Shown in pieces: positions 26,901 through 35,357 of a stretch of DNA of 64,000 nt (position 1 is its first letter; each line of letters starts with the position of its first letter). The stretch covers positions 62,001-126,000 of the forward strand of contig NZ_JAGOPN010000019.1 in the NCBI RefSeq assembly GCF_017991995.1, read 5' to 3'. The position numbers were made by a program, and so were the translations under genes. The notes beneath the pieces are model-generated. The model had not been told where the DNA came from. It worked only from the letters and a program-made list of their open reading frames with translations, and made no database searches. This DNA is from Pseudacidovorax sp. GTDB lineage: Bacteria; Pseudomonadota; Gammaproteobacteria; Burkholderiales; Burkholderiaceae_C.

Positions 26901-27384
26901 CCGGTAGCCCCAGACTGGCGGGCGGCGGCAGCAGTGTCGCCCCGCCCTGCGTCAGGCCTGCGCCGCGCTCGTCGAGCGCGAGCACCGCCAGCAGTTCGTG
27001 GTCCCATGGTGGCCGCAGGCCTTCCCCGGCGGTGGCAGGCAGCGCGGCCGCCCCGGGCGCGGCCGGCAACGGGCCGGCCGGCATGGCCGCTGCCAGGGCC
27101 CGCGTGGCCGCTTCCGCCCGGTCCAGGCTGGCGTCCACCAGGCTGGCGAGCGCCGCGGCATGCAGCCGGGCATGTTCCCGCGCTTCGTCGCGCAGATTGT
27201 TCCAGCCCAGCGCAAGCCGGGTGGCCAGCGTCAGCAGCACCGCGACGGCCACCAGCAGGCCCACCCAGCGCAACTGCTGCTCGCGCCGGCGCAGGGCGCG
27301 TTCCAGTGCGGCGTCGGGGCCGGCGTCGGCGCGCGGGTGCGGACCTGCGTCCTGGCCCGCCTCAGTCGAAGGAGGCGACGGCAT
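23941..27384 (-). CDS. membrane PAS/PAC sensor SpoIIE phosphatase with C-terminal GHKL ATPase
   Basis: 1147 residues. Membrane segments at about 40-60 and 295-312 flank a roughly 230-residue periplasmic sensor region. Three PAS domains follow at about 345-455, 465-580 and 590-710 (FGLPREQALHRPIHRLL, TMRDISEQRRVERAL). A PP2C/SpoIIE phosphatase covers about 745-950 (IDGDFFEVMRPGPRCVDLIA, GDVMGKG, LLHSDGLCDARL), and an RsbW-like ATPase ends the protein (VVEAFTNIVRHTRGR, GGFGLTIIRKACD). This is an RsbU-like phosphatase with its own anti-sigma-type kinase, suited to toggling the phosphorylation of the STAS protein encoded just upstream. Its start overlaps the end of that STAS gene by 23 bp. Confidence 0.92.
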   Translation of the reverse strand: MPSPPSTEAGQDAGPHPRADAGPDAALERALRRREQQLRWVGLLVAVAVLLTLATRLALGWNNLRDEAREHARLHAAALASLVDASLDRAEAATRALAAAMPAGPLPAAPGAAALPATAGEGLRPPWDHELLAVLALDERGAGLTQGGATLLPPPASLGLPATASACDPCVGRRLSAAALPPALAQRAPGGVVPVLRSLPGQRGWAVALLQADGLDRLTEALAQERGGWAVLVGRSGEVLTASARAPWQAGTQAGAVAAGDLAAEQWLPQRPLKVLVVQPRQPLLQYLLRQIRPGVALTLFTLAIVLLALRALRRSIASQRTARATLARLHAQGEQRAQRWRRALAASGDALWEWRLPDGRVDLSERWAAMRGEPPAECRYDSAAWLALLHPEDRHTLADRLARHLRRELASLHCEARVRCADGRWKWMLLRGVALPVTRGGQEAMHVLGFVTDIADQRANEAALSTAQARHQAVLDSALDAVVTADARGKVVDFNPAAERMFGLPREQALHRPIHRLLAPGEARRAMRQRAMHALRGAGVGMHGGGRIDVMALRANGEHFPVEATVVAVRAGAQTLFTATMRDISEQRRVERALRDSEVRARATFEQAAVGIFLLDERQQQLVRVNQTLCRLLGRDAAALLGLPLQHLLHPLDAPAVMEGTERLFDGAGSSLRLEARLVRATGRPLWVRLTASLAHDDRGRVLYLIGIVEDIEEQRQHREDLRAARQLEVMISARIQASLLVAAPAVDLPGLWLSSFNHASQDIDGDFFEVMRPGPRCVDLIAGDVMGKGVNAALLGAAVKMQFSRSLVELMMQPAARDATPEPADILNAVHAAMTPHLQALETFVTLAYVRIDLARGLLTWCGCGHEEVMHIGPGGAVALLRNQHPPLGVLADTRFTQESRPVGPGDALLLHSDGLCDARLADGERVGVQQVHAAFRRLAQHHATPAAMLHRMRQQLLAGTMLTDDVTLATVRVFDPQQPVQRLELPAEPGAIGALRALVDRGLAEAGQTSPASGLFTVAVVEAFTNIVRHTRGRLPQAPVEALLRRPPDALEVSLIHIGEPYVPPEDELPTNFDEYPEGGFGLTIIRKACDQVDYLHHDGVSTVRLTRWLDEAAPGGSLQSRHDLAAPSAVQSQDRPQPHSQPA

Positions 27385-27703
27385 CCTGCCGGTCCGGGAA
27401 GATCTGGAACACGCGGTTCATGCGCATCAGTGCCAGCAGCGCCTGCACCGTGGGCGTGAGGTTGCACAGCCGCAGGTCGCCACGCCGGGCATTGAGCTGC
27501 CGCAGGCAGGAGATCAGCGCGCCCAGGCCCGAGCTGTCGATGAACTTCACGCCCTGCAGGTCGAACACCACCCGCGTCGCCGTGGGGCCGACCAGGGCCT
27601 GCATGGTCTCCTTGAACTCGCGCACGTTGCTGGCGTCGAGGTTGGCCTCGCGCAGGGCGATCACGACGATGTCGTGTCCGGCGGGGTGGCTGCTGATTTC
27701 CAT
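27362..27703 (-). CDS. STAS domain protein (anti-sigma factor antagonist type)
   Basis: 113 residues, a single STAS domain with the phospho-serine motif VKFIDSSGLGALISC at about residues 58-72. It matches SpoIIAA/RsbV-like antagonists that are phosphorylated by a GHKL kinase and dephosphorylated by a SpoIIE phosphatase. The next gene encodes both activities in one protein, so the two very probably form a partner switch. The output partner is not evident locally. Confidence 0.92.
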   Translation of the reverse strand: MEISSHPAGHDIVVIALREANLDASNVREFKETMQALVGPTATRVVFDLQGVKFIDSSGLGALISCLRQLNARRGDLRLCNLTPTVQALLALMRMNRVFQIFPDRQDAVASFD

Positions 27704-27999
27704 GGTGGCGTGTCTCCGTCGCGGGCGGGGGCGATCAGGCCGTCGAGGGCGGCCTCCAGTGCATCGAGGGCCTGGCGGATGCCGGCCGGGTCGGTCTGCC
27801 CTTCGGCATGGCGCGCCAGCTCGCCCAGCGCGGCGAAGCCGTAGCTGCCGGCGGCACCGGCCAGGCGGTGCAGCGCCTGCTGGCGGCCCTGGGCATCGGC
27901 GGCCTCCAGGATGGCCGCCCGGCGCTGGGGCAGGCCGTCGAGGAAGCGGCGGCGCAGCGCCGCGTAGGCGGGCCCGCCGCGGTCAGCCCCGGGGCCCAC
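27661..27999 (-). CDS. Hpt domain phosphotransfer protein
   Basis: 112 residues. The motif ALHRLAGAAGSYGF places the phosphorylatable histidine at residue 44 of a four-helix Hpt domain. The gene overlaps the response-regulator gene before it (17 bp) and the STAS gene after it (43 bp). A free Hpt protein would shuttle phosphate between the nearby kinase and receivers, such as those of the REC-wHTH-HD-GYP protein. The exact start is uncertain, because the first about 12 residues are poorly conserved. Confidence 0.85.
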   Translation of the reverse strand: MGPGADRGGPAYAALRRRFLDGLPQRRAAILEAADAQGRQQALHRLAGAAGSYGFAALGELARHAEGQTDPAGIRQALDALEAALDGLIAPARDGDTPPWKSAATPPDTTSS

Positions 28000-28462
28000 G
28001 GCCGTGCTCCCAGTACATGCGGATGTCCTGCGGCAGGCGCACGGGGTCGAAGGGCTTGACGATCACACCGGTGGCACCGTGGCGCAGCAGCTCCTCCAGC
28101 TGTTCGGGCATCGCCTTGGCAGTGAGGAAGACCACCGGCACGCCTTCCATGCCGGGCAGCTGCCGCAGCTGCTGCAGGGTCTGGGGGCCGGACAGCTGCG
28201 GCATCATGACGTCCAGCAGCACCAGGTCGGGCCGGAAGCGGGGGGCGGCCTGCAGCGCCTCGGCACCGCTGCCCACCGCGCAGACCTCGTAGCCGCCGAT
28301 CTCGCGCAGGCTGAAGTCGAGGATGTAGCGGATGTCGTCGTCGTCCTCCACGCACATCACGCGTCGCAGCGCGTCGTCGCCGTCGAGGGGGGCGTCGATC
28401 CGAACACCGTCGGCTTCGCCTGCGGTGCAGGCACTCTTCGGAACAGCCGGGTGAACGCTCAT
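27983..28462 (-). CDS. single-domain response regulator
   Basis: 159 residues from the ATG at 28462. A 35-residue unassigned N-terminal leader precedes a CheY-like receiver: VMCVEDDDDIRYILDFSL carries the acidic pocket, DLVLLDVMMPQLSGPQ the phospho-aspartate and GVIVKPFDP the lysine. There is no output domain. It is coupled by an ATGA overlap to the upstream kinase gene, which makes that kinase its likely phosphodonor. Confidence 0.92.
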   Translation of the reverse strand: MSVHPAVPKSACTAGEADGVRIDAPLDGDDALRRVMCVEDDDDIRYILDFSLREIGGYEVCAVGSGAEALQAAPRFRPDLVLLDVMMPQLSGPQTLQQLRQLPGMEGVPVVFLTAKAMPEQLEELLRHGATGVIVKPFDPVRLPQDIRMYWEHGRGPRG

Positions 28463-29922
28463 GGCACCGCCCTCGCGCGGGCCGGCTGCGGGGCCGGTTC
28501 GGCCGGGAACCAGACGTCGAAGGTGGAGCCGACCTCGCCGGCGCCGGGCGCGTAGCCGATGCGTCCACCCATGCGCTGTACCAGCAGCCGCGCCAGGTGC
28601 AGGCCCAGGCCGGTGCCGCCGGGCCCGCGCTGGTCGCCGCCCTCGGCCTGGGCGAACTTCTCGAACAGGTGGGAGCGGAACGCCGCCGGCACGCCGCGGC
28701 CCTGGTCGGTGACGGCGATGCGCTGGCCGTCGCCGGTGTCGCTGAGCTCGATGAGCACCGTCTGGCCGGGCGCCGAATGCTTGATGGCGTTGGAGATCAG
28801 GTTGGCCAGCACCTGCAGCAGGCGGTCGGCATCCACGCTGGCGCCGCGGCCCGTGACCGGCGTGGTGGCCGGGCAGCGCAGCCGCAGCTGCACGCCGGCA
28901 CGCGCCGCATAGGCCTGCGCGGCGCTCACGGCCTCGCCGGCCAGCGGGGCCAGCGCCTGCGACTGGCAATGCAGGGTCATGCGGTCGCCTTCGAGCTTGG
29001 CCAGGTCCAGCACGTCGTCGATCAGCTTGCCCAGGCGCTCGCCGTTGCGCTGCGCGGCGGCCACCAGGGGCTGTGCGGTCGGCGGCAGCCGGCCGGCCAC
29101 GCCCGAGGCCAGCAGGCCGACGGCGCCGAGGATGGAGGTCAGCGGCGTGCGCAGCTCGTGGCTGACGCTGGCCAGGAATTCGTCGCGCATGCGCTCGTTG
29201 CGCAGCGCCTCGGTCAGGTCGCGCAGCACCCAGGTCGTGCGCACGGCGCCGCCCTCGCACCAGCGGCTGGCGCTGGCCTGGGCCCAGAAGCCGTTGCCGT
29301 CGGCCGTGCGCAGCCACAGGCGCTCGCCGGTGGCGAGCTGGCCGGGCGCCGCGCCGATGACGGCCTCCAGTGGCTGGCCGGCCAGGCTGCGCGCGCCGGC
29401 CGCGCCGAAGTGGCGCAGCGCGGCGCGGTTGGCGTCCACCACCATCGCCTGCGCGTCCACGGTGACGACGGCGTCGGCGATGTTGTCCTGGATGCCGCGC
29501 TGGCGCTGCAGCTGGCGCCGCCAGTCGGCCAGCAGGGCCGAGCGCTGGGCCTGGCGTGCCAGCCGGGCCTCCAGCAGGGCGTCGCTCAGCCCGAGATGCA
29601 GGCAGTCGTCCATGCCGGCCGCGAAGGCCTCGATGGCGCGCGCCTCGTCCGGCGCCTCCAGCAGCGACACGATGGGCAGCCACGGGTCCCCGGCACGCAG
29701 GCGGGCACAGGCCCGTTCGGGCTCCCACTCGCCCGGGCCCGGCAGCCACAGCAGCACGTCCGTGGGAATGCCCGAGCCCAGCCAGGCGACGGCCTCGCCC
29801 ACCCCGGCCACGGGGCGCACGCGGTGGCCTGTGCGCCCGAGCCGGGCGCACAGGGCGGCGCGCGCGGCCCCGTCGGCGCCGACGACGAGGACGTGAAAGG
29901 TCGGATAAGGGTTGGAAGGCAT
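28459..29922 (-). CDS. sensor histidine kinase with degenerate receiver and PAS domain
   Basis: 487 residues from the ATG at 29922; upstream in-frame extension is unlikely to be translated. The N-terminal about 120 residues look like a receiver fold (FHVLVVGADGAARAALCARL) but lack the acidic pair, and the phospho-acceptor strand reads DVLLWLPG, so it is probably a pseudo-receiver. A PAS domain (about 145-255) is followed by the H-box SVSHELRTPLTSILGA and the ATPase (LANLISNAIKHSA, GTGLGLHLARLL). No membrane segment is seen. It is the first gene of the unit that runs down to the HD-GYP gene. Confidence 0.9.
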   Translation of the reverse strand: MPSNPYPTFHVLVVGADGAARAALCARLGRTGHRVRPVAGVGEAVAWLGSGIPTDVLLWLPGPGEWEPERACARLRAGDPWLPIVSLLEAPDEARAIEAFAAGMDDCLHLGLSDALLEARLARQAQRSALLADWRRQLQRQRGIQDNIADAVVTVDAQAMVVDANRAALRHFGAAGARSLAGQPLEAVIGAAPGQLATGERLWLRTADGNGFWAQASASRWCEGGAVRTTWVLRDLTEALRNERMRDEFLASVSHELRTPLTSILGAVGLLASGVAGRLPPTAQPLVAAAQRNGERLGKLIDDVLDLAKLEGDRMTLHCQSQALAPLAGEAVSAAQAYAARAGVQLRLRCPATTPVTGRGASVDADRLLQVLANLISNAIKHSAPGQTVLIELSDTGDGQRIAVTDQGRGVPAAFRSHLFEKFAQAEGGDQRGPGGTGLGLHLARLLVQRMGGRIGYAPGAGEVGSTFDVWFPAEPAPQPARARAVP

Positions 29923-30265
29923 GGAGAAAGGTGTTCGGCTTGTCTCGTGGTTGTGCCGCTGTGCGTGACCGGCAGGTGACACAGGGTCAGGCAAAAGGTA
30001 ACAAGCCGTTCTGTCCTGAATCTGAACATCCGACCGCGGCGCAGGGGCTCCGCGGGCGCATGCCGGTCGCTGCCATGGGCGTTCTCCCCATGCTGCGAGC
30101 TCATTTGGGACATGAAATTGACGCAAATCAAGAAACGGCGGCCTGCCTTTCCCGGGCGACAAAAGACACAGAGAAGAAACGATTTGTCACGTATTGTTAG
30201 CTCCAATCTGTTTCCACGACCTGTCCGGATCTGCCCGGGCAGCGCCGGACAGCCAAGGAACAGCG
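29923..30265. promoter_or_regulatory. divergent promoter region between the kinase unit and the chemosensory operon
   Basis: This 343-bp stretch is relatively AT-rich near 30100-30200 and contains no gene. It must drive the kinase/SpoIIE unit leftward and the chemosensory operon rightward. A TTGACG box at 30118 lacks a matching -10 at the right spacing, and no sigma-28 (TAAA, then GCCGATAA) pair was found. A GGTGACAC/GGGTCAGG-like repeat lies near 29975. Confidence 0.4.
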
Positions 30266-31945
30266 ATGCGGATCAACCTGCCGATCACCACCCAGGAGCG
30301 CCAGTTGCCGGCCAACGGCTTCATGGTCTCGCGCACCGACCTCAAGGGCCGCATCACCTACGTGAACGGCACCTTCGTGGACATCAGCGGCTTCGCCGAA
30401 TCGGAGCTGCTGGGCCGGGCGCACAACATCATTCGCCACCCCGACATGCCGCCGGAGGTCTTCGCCGACATGTGGGCCACGCTGGCGCAGGGCCTGCCGT
30501 GGACCGGCATCGTCAAGAACCGCTGCAAGAACGGCGACTTCTACTGGGTGCGGGCCAACGCCAGCCCCATCTGCGCCGATGGCCGCATCGAGGGCTACAT
30601 GTCGGTGCGCAACAGGCCCTCGCCCGAGGATGTGCGCGCCGCCGAGCAGCTCTACGAGCGCCTGCGCAAGGGCGGCAGCCGGCTGCGCGTGCGCCAGGGC
30701 GAGCCGGTCGGCCCGGTCTGGGCCGATCCCATGGCCGCACTGCGCCGCCTGCCGCTGCGCCGGCGCATGGCCTGGGCCACGGGCACGCTGGCGGCGGCCA
30801 GCGCCGCAGTGGGTGCGTGGCTGGCCTGGAGCGGCGCGGCCGGATCGGCGACCGGCCTGCTCGCCGGCCTGTCCGCCGCCTCGGCCCTGGCCTGGACGGT
30901 GCTGGGCCTGATGCTGGAGCGCACCGTGCTCGGCCCGCTGGATGCCGCAGTGCGCACCGCCCGCGCCATCGCCAGCGCCGACCCGCGCCGCTTCGTGTTG
31001 CGCCGCGGCGACGAGACGCGGGCGCTGGTCAGCGCCCTCAACCAGATGAGCGCCAACTTCGTCGCCGTCATCGCCGACGTGGGCAGCGGCGTGGCAGGCG
31101 TGAGCACCGCCTCGACCGAGATCGCGCAGGGCAACCTGAACCTGTCCTCGCGCACCGAGGAGCAGGCCAGCGCGCTGGAGGAGGCGGCCGCGTCGATGGA
31201 GGAGCTCACCAGCACCGTGGGCCAGAACGCCGAGAACGCGCGCCAGGCCAACGAGCTGGCGGTCTCTGCCTCGCAGGTGGCGGCCCGGGGCGGCGGCGTG
31301 GTGGCGCAGGTGGTGCAGACCATGGCCTCGATCCACGGCTCGTCCAAGCGGGTGGTGGAGATCATTGACGTGATCGACGGCATCGCCTTCCAGACCAACA
31401 TCCTGGCGCTCAACGCCGCGGTGGAGGCCGCCCGCGCCGGCGAACAGGGCCGCGGCTTCGCGGTGGTGGCGGCCGAGGTGCGCCAGCTGGCGCAGCGCTC
31501 GGCCCAGGCCGCGCGCGAGATCAAGGCGCTGATCGACGACGCCGTGGCCAAGGTGGACGCCGGCACGCGCCTGGTGGGCGAGGCCGGCAGCACCATGGGC
31601 GAGGTGGTCGACAGCGTCAAGCGCGTCACCGACTTCATCGGCGAGATCGCCGCGGCCAGCGCCGAGCAGACCGCCGGCATCCAGCAGATCAACCAGACGG
31701 TGATCCAGCTCGACCAGGTGACGCAGCAGAACGCCGCGCTGGTGGAGGAGGTGGCCGCCGCCTCCGCCGCGTTGGAGGAGAAGGCCCAGCACCTGGGCCA
31801 GGCGGTGAGCGTGTTCCGCGGCGCCGGTGCGGGCGGCCGGACGGCCCCCGCCGCCCACGCCGGCGCCTTCGACGACGCCGGCGAGGAGGGCGCCGGCGCC
31901 TTCGCCGACGACCTGCCCCCGGCCTCCCGCCTGGCCCATGCCTGA
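30266..31945 (+). CDS. methyl-accepting chemotaxis protein with N-terminal PAS (Aer-like)
   Basis: 559 residues from the ATG at 30266, which has an AAGGAA ribosome-binding site. A cytoplasmic PAS domain (about 18-125: [22 protein letters not shown]) resembles Aer-type energy or redox sensors. Two closely spaced hydrophobic segments (about 168-212) anchor it, then HAMP and the signalling domain with the hairpin tip [20 protein letters not shown]. The C-terminus ends in SRLAHA, without a CheR-docking pentapeptide. It opens the chemosensory operon. Confidence 0.93.
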   Translation: MRINLPITTQERQLPANGFMVSRTDLKGRITYVNGTFVDISGFAESELLGRAHNIIRHPDMPPEVFADMWATLAQGLPWTGIVKNRCKNGDFYWVRANASPICADGRIEGYMSVRNRPSPEDVRAAEQLYERLRKGGSRLRVRQGEPVGPVWADPMAALRRLPLRRRMAWATGTLAAASAAVGAWLAWSGAAGSATGLLAGLSAASALAWTVLGLMLERTVLGPLDAAVRTARAIASADPRRFVLRRGDETRALVSALNQMSANFVAVIADVGSGVAGVSTASTEIAQGNLNLSSRTEEQASALEEAAASMEELTSTVGQNAENARQANELAVSASQVAARGGGVVAQVVQTMASIHGSSKRVVEIIDVIDGIAFQTNILALNAAVEAARAGEQGRGFAVVAAEVRQLAQRSAQAAREIKALIDDAVAKVDAGTRLVGEAGSTMGEVVDSVKRVTDFIGEIAAASAEQTAGIQQINQTVIQLDQVTQQNAALVEEVAAASAALEEKAQHLGQAVSVFRGAGAGGRTAPAAHAGAFDDAGEEGAGAFADDLPPASRLAHA

Positions 31946-31966
31946 GGCCTCATCCAAGGAGTCGCC

Positions 31967-32329
31967 ATGAAGATCCTGATCGCCGACGACAGCCGCGCCA
32001 TGCGGCAGGTCATCGCCCACATGCTGCGCGAGGCCGGCTTCCGCGGCCACCACATCGTCGAGGCCGCCGACGGCCAGCAGGCGCTGGCGGCCGCCCATGC
32101 CGAGTCGCCCGAACTGATCATCTCGGACTGGAACATGCCCGCGATGACCGGCATCGAGCTGCTCCATGCCCTGCGCGCCGAGGCGTCGACGACGCCCTTC
32201 GGCTTCGTCACCACCGAGGTCAGCGCCGAGATGCAGCAGCAGGCCTTCGATGCCGGGGCGGCCTTCCTCATCGGCAAGCCCTTCAGCGCCGAGGACTTCC
32301 GCGTGGCGCTGGTGGACCTGCTCGAATGA
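31967..32329 (+). CDS. CheY-like response regulator
   Basis: 120 residues, receiver only: KILIADDSRAMRQVIAHML holds the acidic pocket, LIISDWNMPAMTGIELL the phospho-aspartate and FLIGKPFSAEDF the conserved lysine. It lies between the PAS-MCP and the CheC/CheX-like gene, with which it overlaps by 4 bp. It is one of two CheY proteins in the operon; which one, if either, binds a flagellar motor is unknown. Confidence 0.92.
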   Translation: MKILIADDSRAMRQVIAHMLREAGFRGHHIVEAADGQQALAAAHAESPELIISDWNMPAMTGIELLHALRAEASTTPFGFVTTEVSAEMQQQAFDAGAAFLIGKPFSAEDFRVALVDLLE

Positions 32330-32814
32330 CGGCGGCCGCCATGATGCTGTCCCTGCCCACGGCGGCCCAGGTGGAGCGCTCGCTCGGCCTGCTGCTGCGG
32401 CGCGCCGTGGAGGCGTCGATGCAGCCGGCCGCCACCCGCTGCCGTTTCGCGGCCGCCGGCAGCTACCACGGCGGCGACCGCGCGCCGCTGGCCTGGCTCG
32501 CGGCCGACCTGCCGCTGGCCGCGCACCTGGCGGCCGCGCTGTCGCTGGTGCCGGCCGACGCCGCCGACGACCGGGTGCGCGCCGGCGTCCTGGACGACAC
32601 GCTGCGCGAGAACTTCGCCGAGGTGCTCAACGTGGGGGCACGGCTGATCGTGCGCGACGACGCCGGCCGCCTGACCCTGCTGCAGACCGCCTTCGGCGAG
32701 CCCGCCGTCGCCGCCCTGCTGCCGCCCGCCACCGCGCGCCTGCGCCGGGCCGTGTTCAAGGTCGAGGTGGACGGCTACGCCGAGGGGCTGCTGGGCCTGT
32801 GGGGCGCCGCATGA
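32326..32814 (+). CDS. CheC/CheX-like protein (tentative CheY-P phosphatase)
   Basis: 162 residues with no strong family match. The segment RENFAEVLNVGARLIV (about residues 94-109) contains Glu99-x-x-Asn102, and a proline lies 24 residues later (Pro126). That is close to the E-x2-N-x22-P active-site pattern of CheC/CheX/FliY phosphatases. The gene sits between cheY and a CheZ-like gene with 4-bp overlaps at both ends, which supports a role in CheY turnover. Without a structural model this remains a suggestion; it could equally be an unrelated scaffold. Confidence 0.6.
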   Translation: MTAAAMMLSLPTAAQVERSLGLLLRRAVEASMQPAATRCRFAAAGSYHGGDRAPLAWLAADLPLAAHLAAALSLVPADAADDRVRAGVLDDTLRENFAEVLNVGARLIVRDDAGRLTLLQTAFGEPAVAALLPPATARLRRAVFKVEVDGYAEGLLGLWGAA

Positions 32815-33224
32815 ACGCGCCACTGCCCGTCGACAGCCGCAGCCTGGCGGCGCAACTCGAGGCGGGCGCCCAGGAGCTGGCGCTGGCCGGCGCCATGCTG
32901 GCGCAGGCCATGGGCGACCTGCGCGCCGGCTTCGTGCAGGTGGCCGGCGCGCAGACCGATTCGGACGTCGCGGTCCGCACGGCCCTGCGGCAGGTGATGG
33001 TGGCCCTGCAGGCCGAAGACACGCTGGGCCAGTTGCTGCAGGCCGCCCAGCGGCGGCAGTCGCAGCTGGCCGGTGCCCTGCGCCATGCCGCCGCCGACAC
33101 CGCCTCGACCGGCGCGGCGCGGCGATTGCCGGCCTGGCCGCCCGCGGCCGCCTGGGGCGATGCGCACGGCACCGCCTGCCCCACGCCTGGCGCCCCCGGC
33201 GCGGGCACCCATGAATTCTTCTGA
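32811..33224 (+). CDS. CheZ-like small helical protein (tentative)
   Basis: 137 residues, helical to about residue 95, followed by a Pro/Ala/Gly-rich tail. The helix MVALQAEDTLGQLLQAAQ carries Asp70-x-x-Gly-Gln74, the same spacing as the catalytic Asp-Leu-Thr-Gly-Gln of CheZ (Asp143, Gln147 in E. coli; family knowledge). Canonical CheZ is about 214 residues, so this would be a reduced version. The tail ends in THEFF. The start is an ATG overlapping the previous stop. The chemotaxis context makes a CheY-phosphatase or receptor-accessory role reasonable, but it is unproven. Confidence 0.6.
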   Translation: MNAPLPVDSRSLAAQLEAGAQELALAGAMLAQAMGDLRAGFVQVAGAQTDSDVAVRTALRQVMVALQAEDTLGQLLQAAQRRQSQLAGALRHAAADTASTGAARRLPAWPPAAAWGDAHGTACPTPGAPGAGTHEFF

Positions 33225-33239
33225 CCCGAAAGCGTCCTC

Positions 33240-34946
33240 ATGCGCCTGAACAACTTCAAGACCGGCAGCCGGCTCGCGGCGGCCTTCCTTCTCGTGCTGA
33301 TCGTCACCGGCCTGGTGGCGGCCCTGGGCGTCTCGCGGCTGCGGACGCTGCGCGAGGCGCTGGACTACCAGGCCAACGTCGTCCACGAGCGCGAGGTGCT
33401 GGCCCAGCAGTGGGCGGCCGACATCCGGCTGAACATGGTGCGGTCCCTGGGCCTGCTGCACAGCCGCGACGGCGCCTATGTGCAGGCCCTCTCGCGCGAG
33501 ACCCAGGCCACGTCGCAGCGCATCGGCGAGATGGCCCGCCGCGTGGCCGACTCGGCCACCGACGACGACGGCCGCCGGCACATCGCGCGCGTGGTGGCCG
33601 ACCGCGCGGCCTACACCCGGCTGCGCGAGGAACTCTTCGCCGCCCATTCGGCCGGCCGTGCCATGACGGCCGAGGAGGAGCAGGCGCTCGTCGCGCACGG
33701 CGATGCCTACCTGGCGGCCCTGGAGCGCGTGAGCGAGGACATCCGGGCCGACGGCAACCGCCATCGCCAGCACACGATCGACACGCTGCGCAGCGGCGAA
33801 TGGATGATCGTGATCGGTGGCCTGGCGGCGGTGCTGCTGGGCGGGCTGTGCTCGGTGCTGGTCACGCGCTCGATCACCCGGCCCATCGCCGGCGCCTCGG
33901 GCGTAGCCGAATCGGTGGCGGCGGGGGACCTGACCGCGCGCGTCCATGCCGAGGGCCGCGACGAGACGGCCCGCCTGCTGCACAGCCTGGAGGCCATGCG
34001 CGGCAAGCTGGCCTCGGTGGTCAGCGAAGTGCGCCGCAATGCCGACGGCCTGGCCTCGGCCAGCCGCGAGATCGCGGCGGGCAGCAGCGACCTGTCGGCC
34101 CGCACCGAGCAGCAGGCCTCGGCGCTGGAGGAGACGGCCGCCTCGATGGAGCAGCTCAACACCACCGTGCGCCACAACTCCGAGCATGCGCAGAAGGCCA
34201 GCGAGCTGGCCACGCGCGCCTCGCAGGTGGCGGCCGAGGGCGGCACCGTGGTGGCGCAGGTGGTGCAGACCATGCGCGGCATCGCCGACAGCGCGGGCCG
34301 CATCTCCGAGATCATCGGCGTGATCGACGGCATCGCCTTCCAGACCAACATCCTGGCGCTCAACGCGGCCGTGGAGGCCGCACGCGCCGGCGAGCAGGGC
34401 CGCGGCTTCGCGGTGGTGGCCAGCGAGGTGCGGGCGCTGGCCCAGCGCAGCGCCGAGGCGGCCAAGGAGATCAAGTCGCTCATCACCGCCAGCGTGGAGA
34501 CCGTGGCCCACGGCTCGGACCTGGCCGACCAGGCCGGCAGCACCATGGAGCAGGTGGTGGGCGCGATCCGCGGCGTGGCCCAGGTGGCCGGCGAGATCAG
34601 CGCCGCCAGCCGCGAGCAGAGCCTGGGCGTGGCCCAGGTGGGCCAGGCGGTGGTGCAGATGGACCAGGCCACGCAGCAGAACGCCGCGGTGGTGGAGGAA
34701 CTGTCGGCCGCCGCCGCCGTGCTCAAGGAGCAGGCCGAGCACCTGGTGCGCAGCGTGGCGGTCTTCCGCCTGGGTGCCGATGCCACGGTGGCCGCGGCGC
34801 CGCCCGCGCGCAAGCCCCGCGGCGCGACGGCCGCCGTGGCCGCCACCGGCCCGGCCGGGCGCGCCAGGCCGGCACCGCGGCGTCTGTCGGCCCCCGCGCC
34901 CGTGCTGGCCGGTGCCGGGGCCGAAGCGGGCTGGGAATCCTTCTGA
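33240..34946 (+). CDS. methyl-accepting chemotaxis protein (periplasmic 4-helix bundle type)
   Basis: 568 residues. An N-terminal membrane segment (about 12-32) and a second at about 185-210 flank a helical periplasmic domain of about 150 residues. HAMP and the signalling domain follow, with the conserved tip [20 protein letters not shown]. The last residues are GWESF, matching the x-W-x-x-F pentapeptide that tethers CheR and CheB in enteric high-abundance receptors. The first MCP of the operon lacks this tail. The ligand is unknown. Confidence 0.94.
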   Translation: MRLNNFKTGSRLAAAFLLVLIVTGLVAALGVSRLRTLREALDYQANVVHEREVLAQQWAADIRLNMVRSLGLLHSRDGAYVQALSRETQATSQRIGEMARRVADSATDDDGRRHIARVVADRAAYTRLREELFAAHSAGRAMTAEEEQALVAHGDAYLAALERVSEDIRADGNRHRQHTIDTLRSGEWMIVIGGLAAVLLGGLCSVLVTRSITRPIAGASGVAESVAAGDLTARVHAEGRDETARLLHSLEAMRGKLASVVSEVRRNADGLASASREIAAGSSDLSARTEQQASALEETAASMEQLNTTVRHNSEHAQKASELATRASQVAAEGGTVVAQVVQTMRGIADSAGRISEIIGVIDGIAFQTNILALNAAVEAARAGEQGRGFAVVASEVRALAQRSAEAAKEIKSLITASVETVAHGSDLADQAGSTMEQVVGAIRGVAQVAGEISAASREQSLGVAQVGQAVVQMDQATQQNAAVVEELSAAAAVLKEQAEHLVRSVAVFRLGADATVAAAPPARKPRGATAAVAATGPAGRARPAPRRLSAPAPVLAGAGAEAGWESF

Positions 34947-34966
34947 CGCGCGGGGAGAAGCAAGCC

Positions 34967-35335
34967 ATGAACAAGACCGTCATGACCGTGGACGATTCCC
35001 CCTCGATCCGCCAGATGGTGGCGATGACGCTGCGCATGGGCGGCTACGCCGTGGTCGAGGCCGCCGACGGTGCCGAGGCGCTGGACAAGCTGGCCGGCGG
35101 CGTGCACGTGGACGCCATCGTCACCGACCAGAACATGCCGCATGTGGACGGCCTGACCTTCACCCGCCGTCTGCGTGGGCAGGCGCAGCATGCGCGCACG
35201 CCGATCCTGATGCTGACCACCGAGTCCAGCGTCGAGATGAAGGCCGCCGGCCGCGCGGCAGGCCTGACGGGCTGGATGGTCAAGCCCTTCGACCCGAAGA
35301 CGCTGATCGCGGTGATCGGCAAGGTGCTGGCGTGA
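34967..35335 (+). CDS. cheY: CheY-like response regulator
   Basis: 122 residues, receiver only. TVDDSPSIRQMVAMTLRMGG, IVTDQNMPHVDGLTF and WMVKPFDPKTL supply the acidic pocket, phospho-aspartate and lysine. This sequence is closer to classical CheY than the copy at 31967. It directly precedes cheA, the usual place for the operon's cognate CheY. Confidence 0.94.
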   Translation: MNKTVMTVDDSPSIRQMVAMTLRMGGYAVVEAADGAEALDKLAGGVHVDAIVTDQNMPHVDGLTFTRRLRGQAQHARTPILMLTTESSVEMKAAGRAAGLTGWMVKPFDPKTLIAVIGKVLA

Positions 35336-35357
35336 GCGGCACTGCAGGAGCGCGGCC

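Noticed and set aside
30118-30200. TTGACG box as a promoter for the PAS-MCP gene
   Set aside because: There is no acceptable -10 at 16-18 bp, so it was not called as a defined promoter.
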